Shown in pieces: positions 11,545 through 22,189 of a stretch of 64,000 bases of DNA. How positions within the stretch are numbered: the stretch's first letter is position 1; each line of letters begins with the position of its first letter. The notes beneath the pieces were generated by a model. The model was not told where the DNA came from. It did no database searches and saw nothing but the letters and a program-made list of their open reading frames with translations. A program made the position numbers and the translations under genes. Source of the stretch: Lasiosphaeria ovina (taxonomy: Eukaryota; Ascomycota; Sordariomycetes; Sordariales; Lasiosphaeriaceae); contig JAULSN010000006.1 of the NCBI GenBank assembly GCA_033439765.1, positions 2,542,001 through 2,606,000 of the forward strand, read 5' to 3'.

Positions 11545-12894
11545 TTTGGGCCAAGACGAAGCTGGAATGGGGCGGCTCGGTCGTGGCAATGCAGCAATAA
11601 GGGGACCTGGACGCAAAGTGAAATGGCAAGCGTCTTGATTTATGCCTCAGATGCTTCTCGACGTCAATAAACCCCCGCCATGGCCCCATGTCTTCATAGC
11701 GCATCCCACCGCTTCGTCGTGCCGAAATGGCTAATCATCGGGAAAGACGTTGCATGCATGGCGGCCGGCGGGCGATGCATGCGGAGTCCATTTCCCAAGA
11801 TGGCTGAAGTTCGGGACACGCGACCAACCGCCGTCTGTTGTCTACTCGAAGGACCATTTCGGCGAAGGATATCCGGCCCGTTCCTCGCGTCTGTGGAACA
11901 ACACGACAAGCTGAAGACTTGGTGAGAAATCTCTCTCCTCGATATGCGCATTAGCAGTGGCGAGGAAGTTCTCCCTCCAGGTGTCCCTGGCCCTCCTGGC
12001 ATGAAAAGCATGACGTGCAAGTTTTGCTTGTGACAATTTCGGGGCTGCGGCCAGAGCCTCCTTTCTCCCAAAGTTTGATCTGCCACAATGGACCACACGA
12101 AATCGCCTCTGGATAATAACAACACGATTTGATACCCCTGAATGCCTCAAGCACAAACACCACAACTACCATCTTGTCTTGGTGTCATGCAAATGATCCT
12201 CCGGCTACCGGCAGTGTCTTCACCATCATTGACGTAGTAACACTAATTGAGTTGTAACCCAGCCAGCGGCGGCCAGGCCGGGTCGAGACTCGAACCAAAC
12301 GAAACATTTATTCAGAAACAAAGGGCTACACTAGGGAGTCGATTGCATGCCAGATCGGGGACCAAGCAGCACAAATTATTACGTGGGTCAGCACAAAAAT
12401 AGCCGACCCCCGCGGGTCCGGTTTCGTCTAAAGGATCTGTCTCGGGGCGACCCGGTAAGCGTTTGGGGACGACGGCGCAGCGCGCAAACGCCATGCCGTC
12501 AGTGGTTGGACGGTGCATCGGACCCACCGTTGCGCGGTGTCCAGGCCGGCCCCCGGGCCGGCCGGGGGATCGGCGGCCCACGGGTAACCCCCATGCACCT
12601 TGGCATGCCCTGAGACGCTCCCCCCCAGCAAAACGCGGCTAAGGCATGAATGTTGGCGCGCCAGCGCGCTTGTGTGGATGGTGGTGTCACTGGTGTGGTG
12701 GTTCTTGTGCGTATTTATAGCACCCAAGCGCCCGGTATTTTGACATCCCGGATCCTACATTGCAACACACACTCACTTGACTCTCGCATCCGCCCAGCAA
12801 CGAACAGGGACATATTAAGAGTGCAGAGACTTCCAGGCTCCGTATTCCACAGCGTAGACCGAAAAGGAACCGCCAACAAAAACCAGCCGGAAAA
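11545..12894. other. Intergenic interval, no supported gene
   Basis: Open frames here are short and mutually overlapping on both strands, with no recognisable motif. The last part (about 12700-12890) is the likely promoter/5' UTR of the small secreted peptide gene. Confidence 0.45.
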
Positions 12895-13134
12895 ATGCGC
12901 ATCACCGCTCTGTTTATCGCCTTTTTCGTCGCCGTGGTGGCTGCCGCCCCCTCCCCTGTCGCCCCGTCCGACTTCTCCATCGAGAAGCGCGGCATGGATC
13001 AGTGTGTGAGTTGAAGCCCAAATATATTTCCATTCAATATTCCACTGTGAAATACTGACTCCTTTCGTCGGTGACAGGACTGCGACGAGAGCAGCTGCAG
13101 AGGCCCCGCATGCTGCGCCAACGGCACGTGCTAG
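12895..13134 (+). CDS. Small secreted cysteine-rich peptide with a dibasic processing site (2 exons)
   Basis: Too short for ordinary gene calling, but coherent. Exons 12895-13005 and 13078-13134 are joined across a 72-bp GTGAGT...CAG intron and encode 55 residues. Residues 1-18 form a clear signal peptide (MRITALFIAFFVAVVAAA), followed by a short pro-region and a Lys-Arg pair at 31-32, the site cut by the Golgi protease Kex2. The mature part would be 23 residues with six Cys at 37, 39, 44, 49, 50 and 55 (pattern CxCx4Cx4CCx4C), enough for three disulfides. The ATG has a strong AAAAATG context. Function is unknown: it could be a secreted effector-like, antimicrobial or signalling peptide. It lies between MPC1/MFS and the metabolite cluster, with no sign that it belongs to the cluster. 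Confidence 0.75.
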
Positions 13135-14884
13135 AGAGAAACCGCCAACGGCAATAACATTCCTTACTTTCTTTCTTCTTGGGGGCTGGCAGGCGTTTGG
13201 GGGGGAATTGAGAATTATAACAAGGGGACAAAAAAACAAGGAGTTTTGGCCGCAGAGAATGGGACTGGATAAGCGGATCGGGTATTTGATTTTTGATTTC
13301 ACCATTTGTTTATCCGTCTTTCCACTCTTTCAAGGAAAACCCTGCCGCAGTTACACTCTGCCTTTCGGTGTTCACCAGTCGCTACTACGGTCTTGTCTCG
13401 ACTTGAGGGACACACTGTCATTAATTCATGCCGCTATTGGGGCTAGACACTCTTTCACTACCTATAAATAAACCCACTTTTCACTCTTTTGCTTTGCATC
13501 TCTCCCATCGCAGTAGGGGCTGGACTTCTTTTGTGACAATACATGAAAGTGACTGCGATTCCTCACAAAGTTGCTAGGTTCAATCTGTCCTTGAAAACCA
13601 CGGTCGGTGACGAACTGCGCGTATGAGCCGAACGGAGGGTGCTGGGTTGCGCGTGTCTCCGATCAGTGCCTTCGTGCTCAACGCCCGCTGTTGCTCATTG
13701 TATCTCTGTGTCGCAGAACTTAACTACTGCGCTATCGGCTAAAAGTTAAATTCCACTAATAGCTGCAGAGCTAACAGTGATACATATATCTCTCTCCCAG
13801 CAGCAGGAACTCGCCCCACGGCGTGAGGAAGTCTTGCTTGATGAGGTTTTTCGAAGCGGGATTGCTCGACGACGGCACATTCATGGCGTCCAGGTTGCCA
13901 TGCAACGGACTGTTCAGGGCCGGATCACGGTCCTCGCGGGGCAGCAAGAGCATGGCCTTCCTGGCCAGCTTCCTGGACCCCCGTGTTCTGCCGAGGATGA
14001 ATCGGAGGGAAATTAGAACCTCCCGATACAGGCTGCAGTGGGCGGGATACAGATCCTCCGTGACGCCTAGGTGCGAATTAGCCAATTGGGTTCAATGATG
14101 ACGGCAGGCTTCCTGCGGAGTTAGTCTGATAGGAATTAACCTCTGGATCAGCTTCTGGTAGTCGCCGCCAGATAAAGTGAGAACGCAGATGGACGGATAC
14201 CGGAAGAGACGGAGAGTTCTGGTTCACGAGTCCAGCGTGAAGTGTTGGCTGATATGAGGCAGCCATTCGATCTTGAGGCGACTGATATGGGTCAACGAAT
14301 GAATGTTCAGCAAGGAAAGATGCAGGGTATCCTCAGTTCGTGGCTGCTCGTGACGCTCGGGCGGAATCAAGCCGAAAACACGGACGAACATGCCGAAAGA
14401 CCGGCCTCTAAACTGAAAAAGGTGCGTTCATTCAGGTGTAGCAGGACTTAGTTGACAGTTCACAAACAGTTAATCAAATATCGACTGTCACTAGTCTCTC
14501 GATCCTCCTGTGAGTTCGCTCCGGCAACCAATTCTAATTGGAGAGCCCGTGCAAGCTCCTAGGTATATCACCAAAGTTCACGAATCAGGGAGAGCATCAT
14601 TTCTCGGCAGGAGGCGCCAGCCATTCCGAGCATAAGGGGCGGCACAGCCGGTGCTTGCCACCAAACGTGATGGTAAACCCAACCCTAGAGTGCTCAGCGA
14701 TTTTTTCCCCCCCACCAAATATAAAGTTCAGGATTGATGTGGGCAGGATATACGACCATCAATGTTCTCTAATACCCTTCCATCGGCTGCAACCGACTGT
14801 GATACATATGACATGAGCTATTCTGCGCCGCGCCACTATCCCGCAGCCTCAACTATCCCACCTCATTGGATTCGCCTCCAAAGT
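13135..14884. other. Intergenic interval with weak coding traces only
   Basis: A reverse-strand frame at 13771-14085 and another starting at an ATG at 14266 look partly protein-like, but I could not join them with in-phase splice sites. No family is recognised, so I do not call a gene. Confidence 0.4.
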
Positions 14885-16564
14885 TTAGATGTGGATGATT
14901 CGCTTCTGCCTTTTCCTGACCATCAGCTGAACGTCCATGTCCGGCTGTGACGACCCATTGGGAAACGAGCGCCGCTCAGGCTTGTACGACCCAGCAGGCA
15001 GCTGCAGGTCATAGTTGAGCAGCAACTGCCCGAGCAAGATCTTGATGGTATTGGTGGCAAAAACCCTCCCAGGACACGCCTGCGGCCCATCCCCCCATGT
15101 CAACAAGTCCGGCCCGTTGCTGGCGTACTGATGGCGCGTCTCGTGCCCCGGCTGCTGCCGCTTGCGGTAGAAGCGCAGCGGGTCGAACTCGTCTGGGTTC
15201 TGATAAAGCTCAGGCGAGTTGTGGATGTTGTCCTGGTCGACACAGATGATGGTGCCCTTGGGCAGACGGGGGCCAATGGAGAACTGGAAGTCTTGCCGCA
15301 GGATGCGGTTGAGACCGAGGTAGTGGAATGTGTTGACTCGGGCGGACTCGCGCATGAAGCTGTCCATCTTGGCCAATTCGGCGAGCTGTGTCGGGGGCAG
15401 CTTGCCGTCGGCATCGACGACGCTGTTGAGCTCTTCTCGCAACTCCTCGGCGAGATCGGGACGCAAGACCAGCTCTGTGAGCATCCAGTACAGGCTCACT
15501 GCTGTTGTGGGAGTTGACTCGAACGTGGCCGTGATGACATCTTTGATGAGCTGTTCGGTGTCGGACTCGCCTGGCTTGTAACGGTTCAGAAGAAGATGGA
15601 CGAGCGTCGTTCTCTTTTCCTCCCCGTCGCCTTCGGTCTGGGTCGAGGACTCCTTGACGGCCCGTTCGACCGTGGGCCGCAGAAGGTGAGCAAGATACTT
15701 GTGCAAGAGCCATGCCGGCGCATACGAGACCGTGGCGACTAGCGGGCGAAGGAGACGCGGCATGAAGCAGCTGATGTAAACGCCGATCCCGACGCAAATA
15801 GGGAGCGTGCGGACAGCCCTCAGCCAGCGGGGATCGCGGCTAAGGGGTTCGCCAACGAGCCCGATGGCACCCGTGGCAGCAACAACTTCGAGGACCGTCC
15901 AAAAGAGATTGACAGTCTTCCATTGCGGAGCATCTCCAACGACGGCCCGGAGCGCCTCGCGGGCGACATCCTGGCGGACGTGGCCGAGGGGCCCTACACT
16001 GCGTGCGAGGTCGGTGCTGGCTGTCTTGTGGAGAGTGCTGCTAGAGTCGTCGGTTCCAATCAGTTTCCACCCGCCGAACTGCACCGTGGTGAGGAAGTCG
16101 ACTAGCGATGCAGTCCGCGCGGCCAGCCGTCGGACCTCGTCGACGTAGGCGGACGGCAGGACGACGAGCTCGAAGCCCGAGTAGGTGAAGAACCACGGCC
16201 GGTCGGGATACTTCTTGGCCGCCTCATCTAGCATGGGCTTGTAGTCGAATGCGTGTCTGCCGTTGGTGGGTTTAAGTTCGGGGACGCCGAGGCGCCGAAG
16301 AGACAGGAAATAAGGCTGGACGATGTAGGCGTCGACGGCGAGAACCAAGGAGCCGACAAGCACCACGAGCAGGCTTGTGCGGAGCAAGGGCGATGTATCG
16401 CGCCAGACCTGGGCTGCGAGCAGGCGGGCTAGCTGCCACTTGGTGAGGTTTAGGGGAGCCAGGGCCTGTTGCATTACCTGAAACTGCTCTCGCAGGTTCT
16501 CGTAGTGGTTGGCGAGGCCGGACACTATGGGGATCGCCATCCCGGCGGTGTTGTTGAACGGCAT
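14885..16564 (-). CDS. Cytochrome P450 (P450-1), cluster tailoring oxygenase
   Basis: A single exon from the ATG at 16564 encodes 559 residues. The N-terminal third has a hydrophobic anchor (SLLVVLVGSLVLAVDAYIV, about residues 64-84), so it should be an ER-membrane P450. The K-helix ExxR is ESAR (in MDSFMRESARV), the PERF-like region is DEFDPLRF and the heme loop is TWGDGPQACPGR with Cys497 as the expected iron ligand. Two positions differ from the textbook: the first residue of the heme motif is Trp rather than Phe, and the I-helix reads TATFESTPTTAVSL instead of a clear (A/G)GxxT. Such variants occur in fungal secondary-metabolite P450s. It is transcribed divergently from the lipocalin-like gene. 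Predicted role: oxidation of the macrocycle or core made by the PKS-NRPS. Confidence 0.88.
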   Translation of the reverse strand: MPFNNTAGMAIPIVSGLANHYENLREQFQVMQQALAPLNLTKWQLARLLAAQVWRDTSPLLRTSLLVVLVGSLVLAVDAYIVQPYFLSLRRLGVPELKPTNGRHAFDYKPMLDEAAKKYPDRPWFFTYSGFELVVLPSAYVDEVRRLAARTASLVDFLTTVQFGGWKLIGTDDSSSTLHKTASTDLARSVGPLGHVRQDVAREALRAVVGDAPQWKTVNLFWTVLEVVAATGAIGLVGEPLSRDPRWLRAVRTLPICVGIGVYISCFMPRLLRPLVATVSYAPAWLLHKYLAHLLRPTVERAVKESSTQTEGDGEEKRTTLVHLLLNRYKPGESDTEQLIKDVITATFESTPTTAVSLYWMLTELVLRPDLAEELREELNSVVDADGKLPPTQLAELAKMDSFMRESARVNTFHYLGLNRILRQDFQFSIGPRLPKGTIICVDQDNIHNSPELYQNPDEFDPLRFYRKRQQPGHETRHQYASNGPDLLTWGDGPQACPGRVFATNTIKILLGQLLLNYDLQLPAGSYKPERRSFPNGSSQPDMDVQLMVRKRQKRIIHI

Positions 16565-17101
16565 GAATTTCTGAAGTGAAGTGGCTCTTTTTCAGCGGTG
16601 CCGGGTTGAAAAAGACAACGAGAGAATGTGTGTACGTGTGGGTGGCACTGGGCACTAAGCAGCGGGGGCGCTGAAGATACATACAAACTATTACATTTGC
16701 AATCCGCCCGACATGACGCATCCGATGGTAAAACGTCGCTATCGGTCTATTGGGGGGGGAAGCGGGGTTTGGTCCTCAGCGTCACTATGGAATTCCGAGG
16801 CCGAAGGTGGCGACATCCGGAGTGGCCACAGGCAGGTCGGGGTCGGGGTCGGGGTCGGGTTACCGGACAGGGGTAATTACCTCACCGGACACGTAATCCA
16901 GCGTATCGTTACCAATTATCGGCGCAGAACGAAGCGCGATGCAGTCTCATGTCACCAAGTCGAAATAGAGCGCCGAGCAACAATTTTTCAGCGGGAAGCC
17001 AAAGAGGCCATCGCGATTCTCCCGTATCACTATTTTCACTCACAACCTGAAGCAACGGAATTCCCGACATGGCGGCCCCACCTTCAGTCAACATCCTCAA
17101 C
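16565..17101. promoter_or_regulatory. Divergent promoter between P450-1 and the lipocalin-like gene
   Basis: This 537-bp space separates the two start codons. It holds a short GGTCGG microsatellite at about 16836-16859 and one loosely related ATCCGGAGT site near 16815. No exact copy of the cluster motif ATCGGAG was found here. Confidence 0.5.
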
Positions 17102-17769
17102 ATGTCTGGGACTTGGACTCTGGTATGGTAATTCCTGCACCTCTGGGGCTGGGAAGTTAGTTGGCGCAATGAAACTCACTCACAGCCGCATACAGAACAG
17201 GCAGCTGTCAGACGACTTTGATGCTACGTTCCAAGTCGTAAGTCCAACTTTCTCAGACAAATTTTTGTGTTACCAAGTACTGATTCTCTCCTGCGGGTAC
17301 CTAGCAAGGAGTCTCCTGGCCGGTTCGCAAGATTCTGTCCTGGGCTGGCGTCGCGCTGCACATGACCCAGACTTCAGACACACCGCAGGGCGAGACTGGA
17401 AAACCGCCCGTTACTAAGATCAACGTGAAGCAAACTATCACTCCAGGCGGTTTCAACAGCGAAGAGGCGTACGTTCTCGACTCTAGTGTCAAGCACAGCA
17501 CCCTCCCCATCTTTGGTGCCGTGTCGGTACACTCTCGGTACACGCTCCTCGGCCAGGTTGATGACGTAGATCTGCGAGAACGGCTTGCCGCGGATGGCGC
17601 TACCGTGGCAATCCAGGAGTTCGCCGAGAGCAAGAGCAGCGACTGGTCAACGACTGGGGTTTGGGGGTTTGAGATCGTTGGTGGTGAGAGACGCTTCACG
17701 CGCACAAATACCACAACAGGCCGCAATGCCCGGGCTGTGGCGCGGTTGGTCTATGACTATAGCCCTTAG
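17102..17769 (+). CDS. Small lipocalin-like fungal protein (3 exons)
   Basis: Exons 17102-17122, 17196-17237 and 17305-17769 encode 175 residues. The introns are 73 and 67 bp, GT-AG and phase 0. The first exon is only seven codons (MSGTWTL) and would be missed by simple ORF calling. With it the protein begins MSGTWTLNRQLSDDFDATFQ and continues QGVSWPVRKILSWAGVALH, which I recognise as a conserved small fungal family with the G-x-W and alternating strand pattern of lipocalin-like barrels. There is no signal peptide. Function is not established. Its position between P450-1 and the trans-ER, and divergent transcription from P450-1, suggest a cluster role such as intermediate binding or ring closure; that is inference. 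Confidence 0.75.
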
Positions 17770-17891
17770 TAGGAGATACAAGATACAGTCAACAACTCGA
17801 AGCATTAGGTTGAGCGGTCAATATTTGTATATAAAGAACACCAACAGTCAATACCTCTCAATGACCCGTGACTAGACGACTACCTGCCTAG

Positions 17892-19052
17892 CTACTGCTG
17901 AGTTACCCGCACCACAAGCTTCTTTCCCGACACCTGCTTTGACTTGAGAATCTCGAGCCCTGTGATAACAGTCTCAAACCCTCCCGGCTGTAGCTTCTCC
18001 ATAGGTAAAGGCTTGATCTTGTTCTCGTCGATCAGCCCCTGGAGGCTGCGGAAAAACCGCTTCGACCATTCATGTAGCTCCGGATCCGGCGGAACCCCGT
18101 ATGGCTCCGGCAGCAGCACGCCCCTCCCGAGGATGGCAGGTCCCATGACCAAGCTGTGCTTGACAGTGCGGCGTGTGCATAGCGACAGCTGGTATGTCTC
18201 GAGAGAGCAGTAAATGCCTCCCGCGCGACCAATCGCCTCGTAGCACAACGAAGTCGTTGCCGCCTCGCCAAAGGGGTCGATCACCCGTCGGAGTTTGTTC
18301 TTGGTATATGCCCGAATATCCGCCGCGCATGTCTTTGAGCGGTAGTCGAATACGGCGTCGGCTCCGTACTGCTTGACCAGCTGGAAGTTGTGAGGGGAGC
18401 ATGTTGTGACGACATGATGTCCCAGTCTGAAAGCACGTGTGTTAGTGTCCATGTAGAAGAAGTAAATTGTGGAGAGAATGCTACGCAACAGCTTCAGTAT
18501 CTGAATAGCCAGCAACCCAACTGAGCTACTGCCCCCGTAGACTAGTACCGTGTCTGTCGTCTTGGCGCTCAGCTCTGCTGCTTCGTCCGGGGTCGCAGGA
18601 AGCCCCAGGCTCTGGTGAAGAGCGAGGGCGACGGTGCAAATACACGCAGGGTTGAGTGCCATGGCCGTCTCGAAAGTCATGGTGGGAGGGATCCGGAGCG
18701 TGTAAATGGCCTCGACCTTGATGTACTCGCTAAAGGAGCCCGACTCGGAATCGTCCTGCTTGTTGCTGGGGACGCATCCAAAGACGCGGTCGCCGACGGA
18801 AAAGCCCGTAACTCCGTCGCCGACGGCTACAACTGTGCCGGCGAAGTCCACGCCGTCCTTGAGTCCCAATGTAGGAAATCGAGCGACCATCTTGAAGTCG
18901 CAGGGGTTAAGAGACACGGCAATATTGCGAACCAGAAGCCAGCCTGGTAGGGTCTTCGGGACCGGAGCATTGTACACAACGGCAAGCTTGCCACCACCCT
19001 GCTGGAGGATGGCAGCCTGAATCGTGGGAATTGCTGTTGTGGCTGCCGACAT
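17892..19052 (-). CDS. Trans-acting enoyl reductase of the PKS-NRPS (2 exons)
   Basis: Reverse-strand exons 19052-18490 and 18426-17892 encode 365 residues, the usual length of LovC-type enzymes. The 63-bp intron (18489-18427, GTTGCG...CAG, with a CTAAC branch site) is in frame and hides inside a longer open frame; removing it restores ILKLLGHHVVTTCSP. The fold is a zinc-free medium-chain reductase: an N-terminal GroES-like part (SLNPCDFKM, GVDFAGTVVAVGDGV, GDRVFG), then the NADPH-binding VYGGSSSVG motif and FDYRS. These proteins dock on a reducing PKS whose own ER domain is inactive and reduce selected enoyl intermediates. The PKS here fits this need. The gene shares a promoter with the Diels-Alderase-like gene. 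Confidence 0.92.
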   Translation of the reverse strand: MSAATTAIPTIQAAILQQGGGKLAVVYNAPVPKTLPGWLLVRNIAVSLNPCDFKMVARFPTLGLKDGVDFAGTVVAVGDGVTGFSVGDRVFGCVPSNKQDDSESGSFSEYIKVEAIYTLRIPPTMTFETAMALNPACICTVALALHQSLGLPATPDEAAELSAKTTDTVLVYGGSSSVGLLAIQILKLLRSILSTIYFFYMDTNTRAFRLGHHVVTTCSPHNFQLVKQYGADAVFDYRSKTCAADIRAYTKNKLRRVIDPFGEAATTSLCYEAIGRAGGIYCSLETYQLSLCTRRTVKHSLVMGPAILGRGVLLPEPYGVPPDPELHEWSKRFFRSLQGLIDENKIKPLPMEKLQPGGFETVITGLEILKSKQVSGKKLVVRVTQQ

Positions 19053-19424
19053 GTTGTATCGAGCACTGGCAGTGGACGTGGCCGTGTGCCGAGAAACTTG
19101 CCTGGGTTCGGTTCCGGATTCGCATTGTAAATACGTGACACGAGAAATCGGAGTAATCACTATCTCCCTGGTATGGATCTGGAGCCTCCTCCGATGACGC
19201 CCGGAGAACTCCGATCCCTTGCGGGCCCAGATCGGAGAAGACATATCCATGCATTTGGCCATTTGTATTATTAACCACCTGTATTTATGGCTGTCAACTC
19301 GCACGATACAACCGGCTTCAAGCTTCTTTGTCCACTAAACCTCACCTGCATTTCGTCTTCTTTCCCCGCCCCACCTTACCTTTAACAAAAACCTCAACCC
19401 TGGGCATACTAAACTCCGGCTACG
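19053..19424. promoter_or_regulatory. Divergent promoter with four ATCGGAG-type sites
   Basis: Between the ATGs of the enoyl reductase and the Diels-Alderase-like gene there are sites at 19147-19154 (ATCGGAGT), 19188-19195 (CCTCCGAT), 19208-19215 (ACTCCGAT) and 19231-19238 (ATCGGAGA). Three of them lie within 51 bp. The CGG core is what a Zn2Cys6 regulator would bind, so this looks like the operator of the cluster regulator. Confidence 0.6.
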
Positions 19425-20693
19425 ATGAACTGGAACCGCCGCAGCCTCAGGTTAGGCTTGGCGGTCCTCGCCCTCGCTGTCGGTGCAGTGGGCCAGGACA
19501 GCACCGAGTGGTCAGACGACGGCTGGCTGGGGGAGTGGAAATCCCAACAGCTCATCTTGGGTTCCGACATCGCCGAAGCCTGCGAAACCAGCCGGGTGTC
19601 GGCTTTTGAGATGTCCAAAGGCCGAAAGCCCGTTCGCTTTTCAACGAGCCCCACCGACAACTGGGAGCTTCCTCGGATCGTGCCCATGAACGAAACAGCG
19701 GGCGAGCAGTGGGAGTTTGACGCCGTCTCGGACGATGGTCTGTCGGGGCTCATCTTTGGTTTCTACCGTGATCCCAATTACTCGGTCCTGGGGTCCGGCA
19801 ACCTCCGCATGTACGTCGAGTTTGCTTTCCCCGACGGCGAGCGCTTTGTCCAGATCGACTACCCCGGCGAATCCATCATAGAGTCATGCCGCGGGGCCGG
19901 CACGCGCGGGGAGTGGAGAGGCGACGGGTACAGCTACGTCTGGGAGGTTTCCGACGACATGCGGCAGTCTCGGGTCGTCTGGAACACCCCAAAGACCAGC
20001 GGCACCCTTGTCCTCCGCTCCGTTGCACCTCCTCGATACGCCGACGGCACCGCGTGGCCATCGACCAATGCCTCGCTGCTGACGGTGCCGCACTTTTACT
20101 GGACCGAACCCATACCCGTGGCCGAGGTGACGGTCGACGCCGTGGTGGAGGGCAAAAAGGTCGCTTGGTCTGGCATCGGAGGACACGAGCGGCTCTGGGG
20201 CGCCTTCAACTGGCTTACCTGTCTCGACTCGATGCATTTCGTCCGTCTGCAGGCCGGACCCTACGCCCTCACCTTTTGGGATTTCGAGTCTTGGCTATAC
20301 AAGGGGTTGCATGTCCCGTCGGTCGTGTTGGCTGAGGACGGAGCTGTTGTGTTCGACAGCCGCCGGACCGAGCCGTCCGAGACCGACGACTTCTTTACGT
20401 GGAGCAAGCTTTACGACACGGAGGGCGTCACTGGTAAACTGAGGGACAAGGCGACGGGATTCGTGATCGACCTCTCATCCCCCACACGCGGCCAGCAATG
20501 GACCTTCCTCGTCACCCACAAGAATGTGTACTTTGAGTATTTCCTGGGTGGGGGCGTCGGAGGCACCGGCTACACGGCAACCGTCATCGGTGGTCAGGTT
20601 GGAATGCAGCGGCAATGGGCTGGGGTTGGTGTCACGGAGGTGCTGAAACTTCCCGAGCAGAGTTTGGTTGTGAAAAGGAATTATGTTGGCTGA
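19425..20693 (+). CDS. Diels-Alderase-like pericyclase with signal peptide
   Basis: A single exon of 422 residues. It begins with a hydrophobic leader (residues about 1-23, LGLAVLALAVGAVGQ). The body, with ...VPHFYWTEPIPVAEVTVDAVVEGKKVAWSG..GGHERLWG.FNW and repeated beta-strand patterns, matches the CcsF/MycB/CghA/Fsa2 group of fungal Diels-Alderases, which fold as two lipocalin-like barrels and need no cofactor. In cytochalasan and decalin clusters this protein performs the intramolecular [4+2] closure of the released polyene. Length and gene context (next to the trans-ER, in the same cluster as a PKS-NRPS) are typical. The exact reaction cannot be read from sequence. Confidence 0.85.
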   Translation: MNWNRRSLRLGLAVLALAVGAVGQDSTEWSDDGWLGEWKSQQLILGSDIAEACETSRVSAFEMSKGRKPVRFSTSPTDNWELPRIVPMNETAGEQWEFDAVSDDGLSGLIFGFYRDPNYSVLGSGNLRMYVEFAFPDGERFVQIDYPGESIIESCRGAGTRGEWRGDGYSYVWEVSDDMRQSRVVWNTPKTSGTLVLRSVAPPRYADGTAWPSTNASLLTVPHFYWTEPIPVAEVTVDAVVEGKKVAWSGIGGHERLWGAFNWLTCLDSMHFVRLQAGPYALTFWDFESWLYKGLHVPSVVLAEDGAVVFDSRRTEPSETDDFFTWSKLYDTEGVTGKLRDKATGFVIDLSSPTRGQQWTFLVTHKNVYFEYFLGGGVGGTGYTATVIGGQVGMQRQWAGVGVTEVLKLPEQSLVVKRNYVG

Positions 20694-22189
20694 ATACCCA
20701 GATGGACAGGTTTAGGGCGCTCGACTGCCCATTTGTGAGACTGGAGGATCTAGATAGAGGCAGAATTGGATCACAAGTGCCCCCTGTTCACGAAAAATTG
20801 ATCAGATCTGGTACGTTCATCAAGGTACATACCTAGGCAGCTACGTACCAGGAAGGTCGAGAATCACATGAAAATTGGACAAAAGCTGGGATACGCGGGG
20901 GGGGGTGTGCTGCCGCCAAATCGGATGGCTTGTGTGCAGTAAACTAGTGATATGCAGGTCGGACCGGAGCTGACTTTTCCCCATGGGGAGGAGGGTAGTG
21001 ATCAGCACGACGGAGACCCCGAGACCGCAGGGTGCGGCGCAACCACGAAGTGCCCTTTGGCGACAGCAGGTGAGCGATGGTGTTAATTCGGTGCTCGCCG
21101 ATTGGGACAGCGTGGAAAGGCGTTCCATCGCTTTTGCCAGGCGGCAGAGCAGGGTCTCCGAACCCGGCTCCCATCGGACACCTAAGGCGTAGTGGCAGCC
21201 GTGTATCCGTTCGTTAGCTACACGTGCTGGTTGTCCCTATGGTACCTTGCCGAGCGGTTTCTGGGCTGCATGGCCGCTGCCAAGCCGCGAAACATGCTGG
21301 TCACCCCACGCTTCAGTGCTGCACCATACTAGCTTAGATTCCGTAAGACTTCCAAGTCTAAGACAAACCTGGAGCGGGCGCCCGAAATGCCATGCGAGAT
21401 ATGGTGCACTTGTGGCCATCATGGGCATATGGGCATGGCGGCGATCCGCTGTCGACATGCTCAAGTCCATTCGATTACGATGTTGGGACTGGTCAAATGT
21501 TAGGGTGAGCGGGCCGCACCGACGATCACAGGAGGCGGGACGATGGCACCATCGCTATTGCTAGCCGGACAGAACTCCGTTGCCCCGGTGAAGAATTGCA
21601 TTCTGAACCCCCATGACCAAACCCCGCATCCGTCCATCTCCCACCCCAGGGTCCTTCCAGAGAGGGTGTATAAACTTAAAGCATGCCATGGACGCCGATT
21701 CACTCCATGGCAAGCCTAAGCTCAGCTCATCATTCCACTGGAACTTGCAGTTGGCAGCGGCATCGAAACAGCCATGTTGTCGACAGGGCAGACGAAATAA
21801 TGTTGGTGGGTGCTTGGGCACATGTCTGCTGCTCGCCTCCCCCCTCCCTCCCCGTCGTGATGAAGACGTGGCTGGGTGGTGGCCAGTGCGTTTGTCGACT
21901 CTTCTGGATTCCAGCATGAATGTTACAGGCCAATGGCAGGCACAGGGTTCGATGACACAATATTGCCCCCTGGCGCCCCCCACACGGCCAACGGCGATCA
22001 CGCAATAAGGTAGGGGCAAGACGGGGTTGACCCTGTTCAGAAACTGTCCCCGACGCCCCAAACTTGTGGTGTAGTTATATTGAAGAGCCAACCAGTCAGT
22101 ACCCAGCATGCAACATTGGCCAGGCCGGGATAACCGCCTGATCGGATCAACTCCTCAACGTGTTGACCCATCCCATTCTGACCGCAGCA
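20694..22189. other. Intergenic interval before the regulator gene
   Basis: No supported gene on either strand. The final few hundred bases are the presumed promoter of the Zn2Cys6 regulator and include ATCGGATC at about 22141. Confidence 0.45.

Noticed and set aside
13771..14266. Possible two-exon reverse-strand gene (LARKAMLLLPREDRDPALNS... and MAASYQPTLHAGL...)
   Set aside because: The candidate GT-AG pairs do not keep the frames in phase and no family is recognised.
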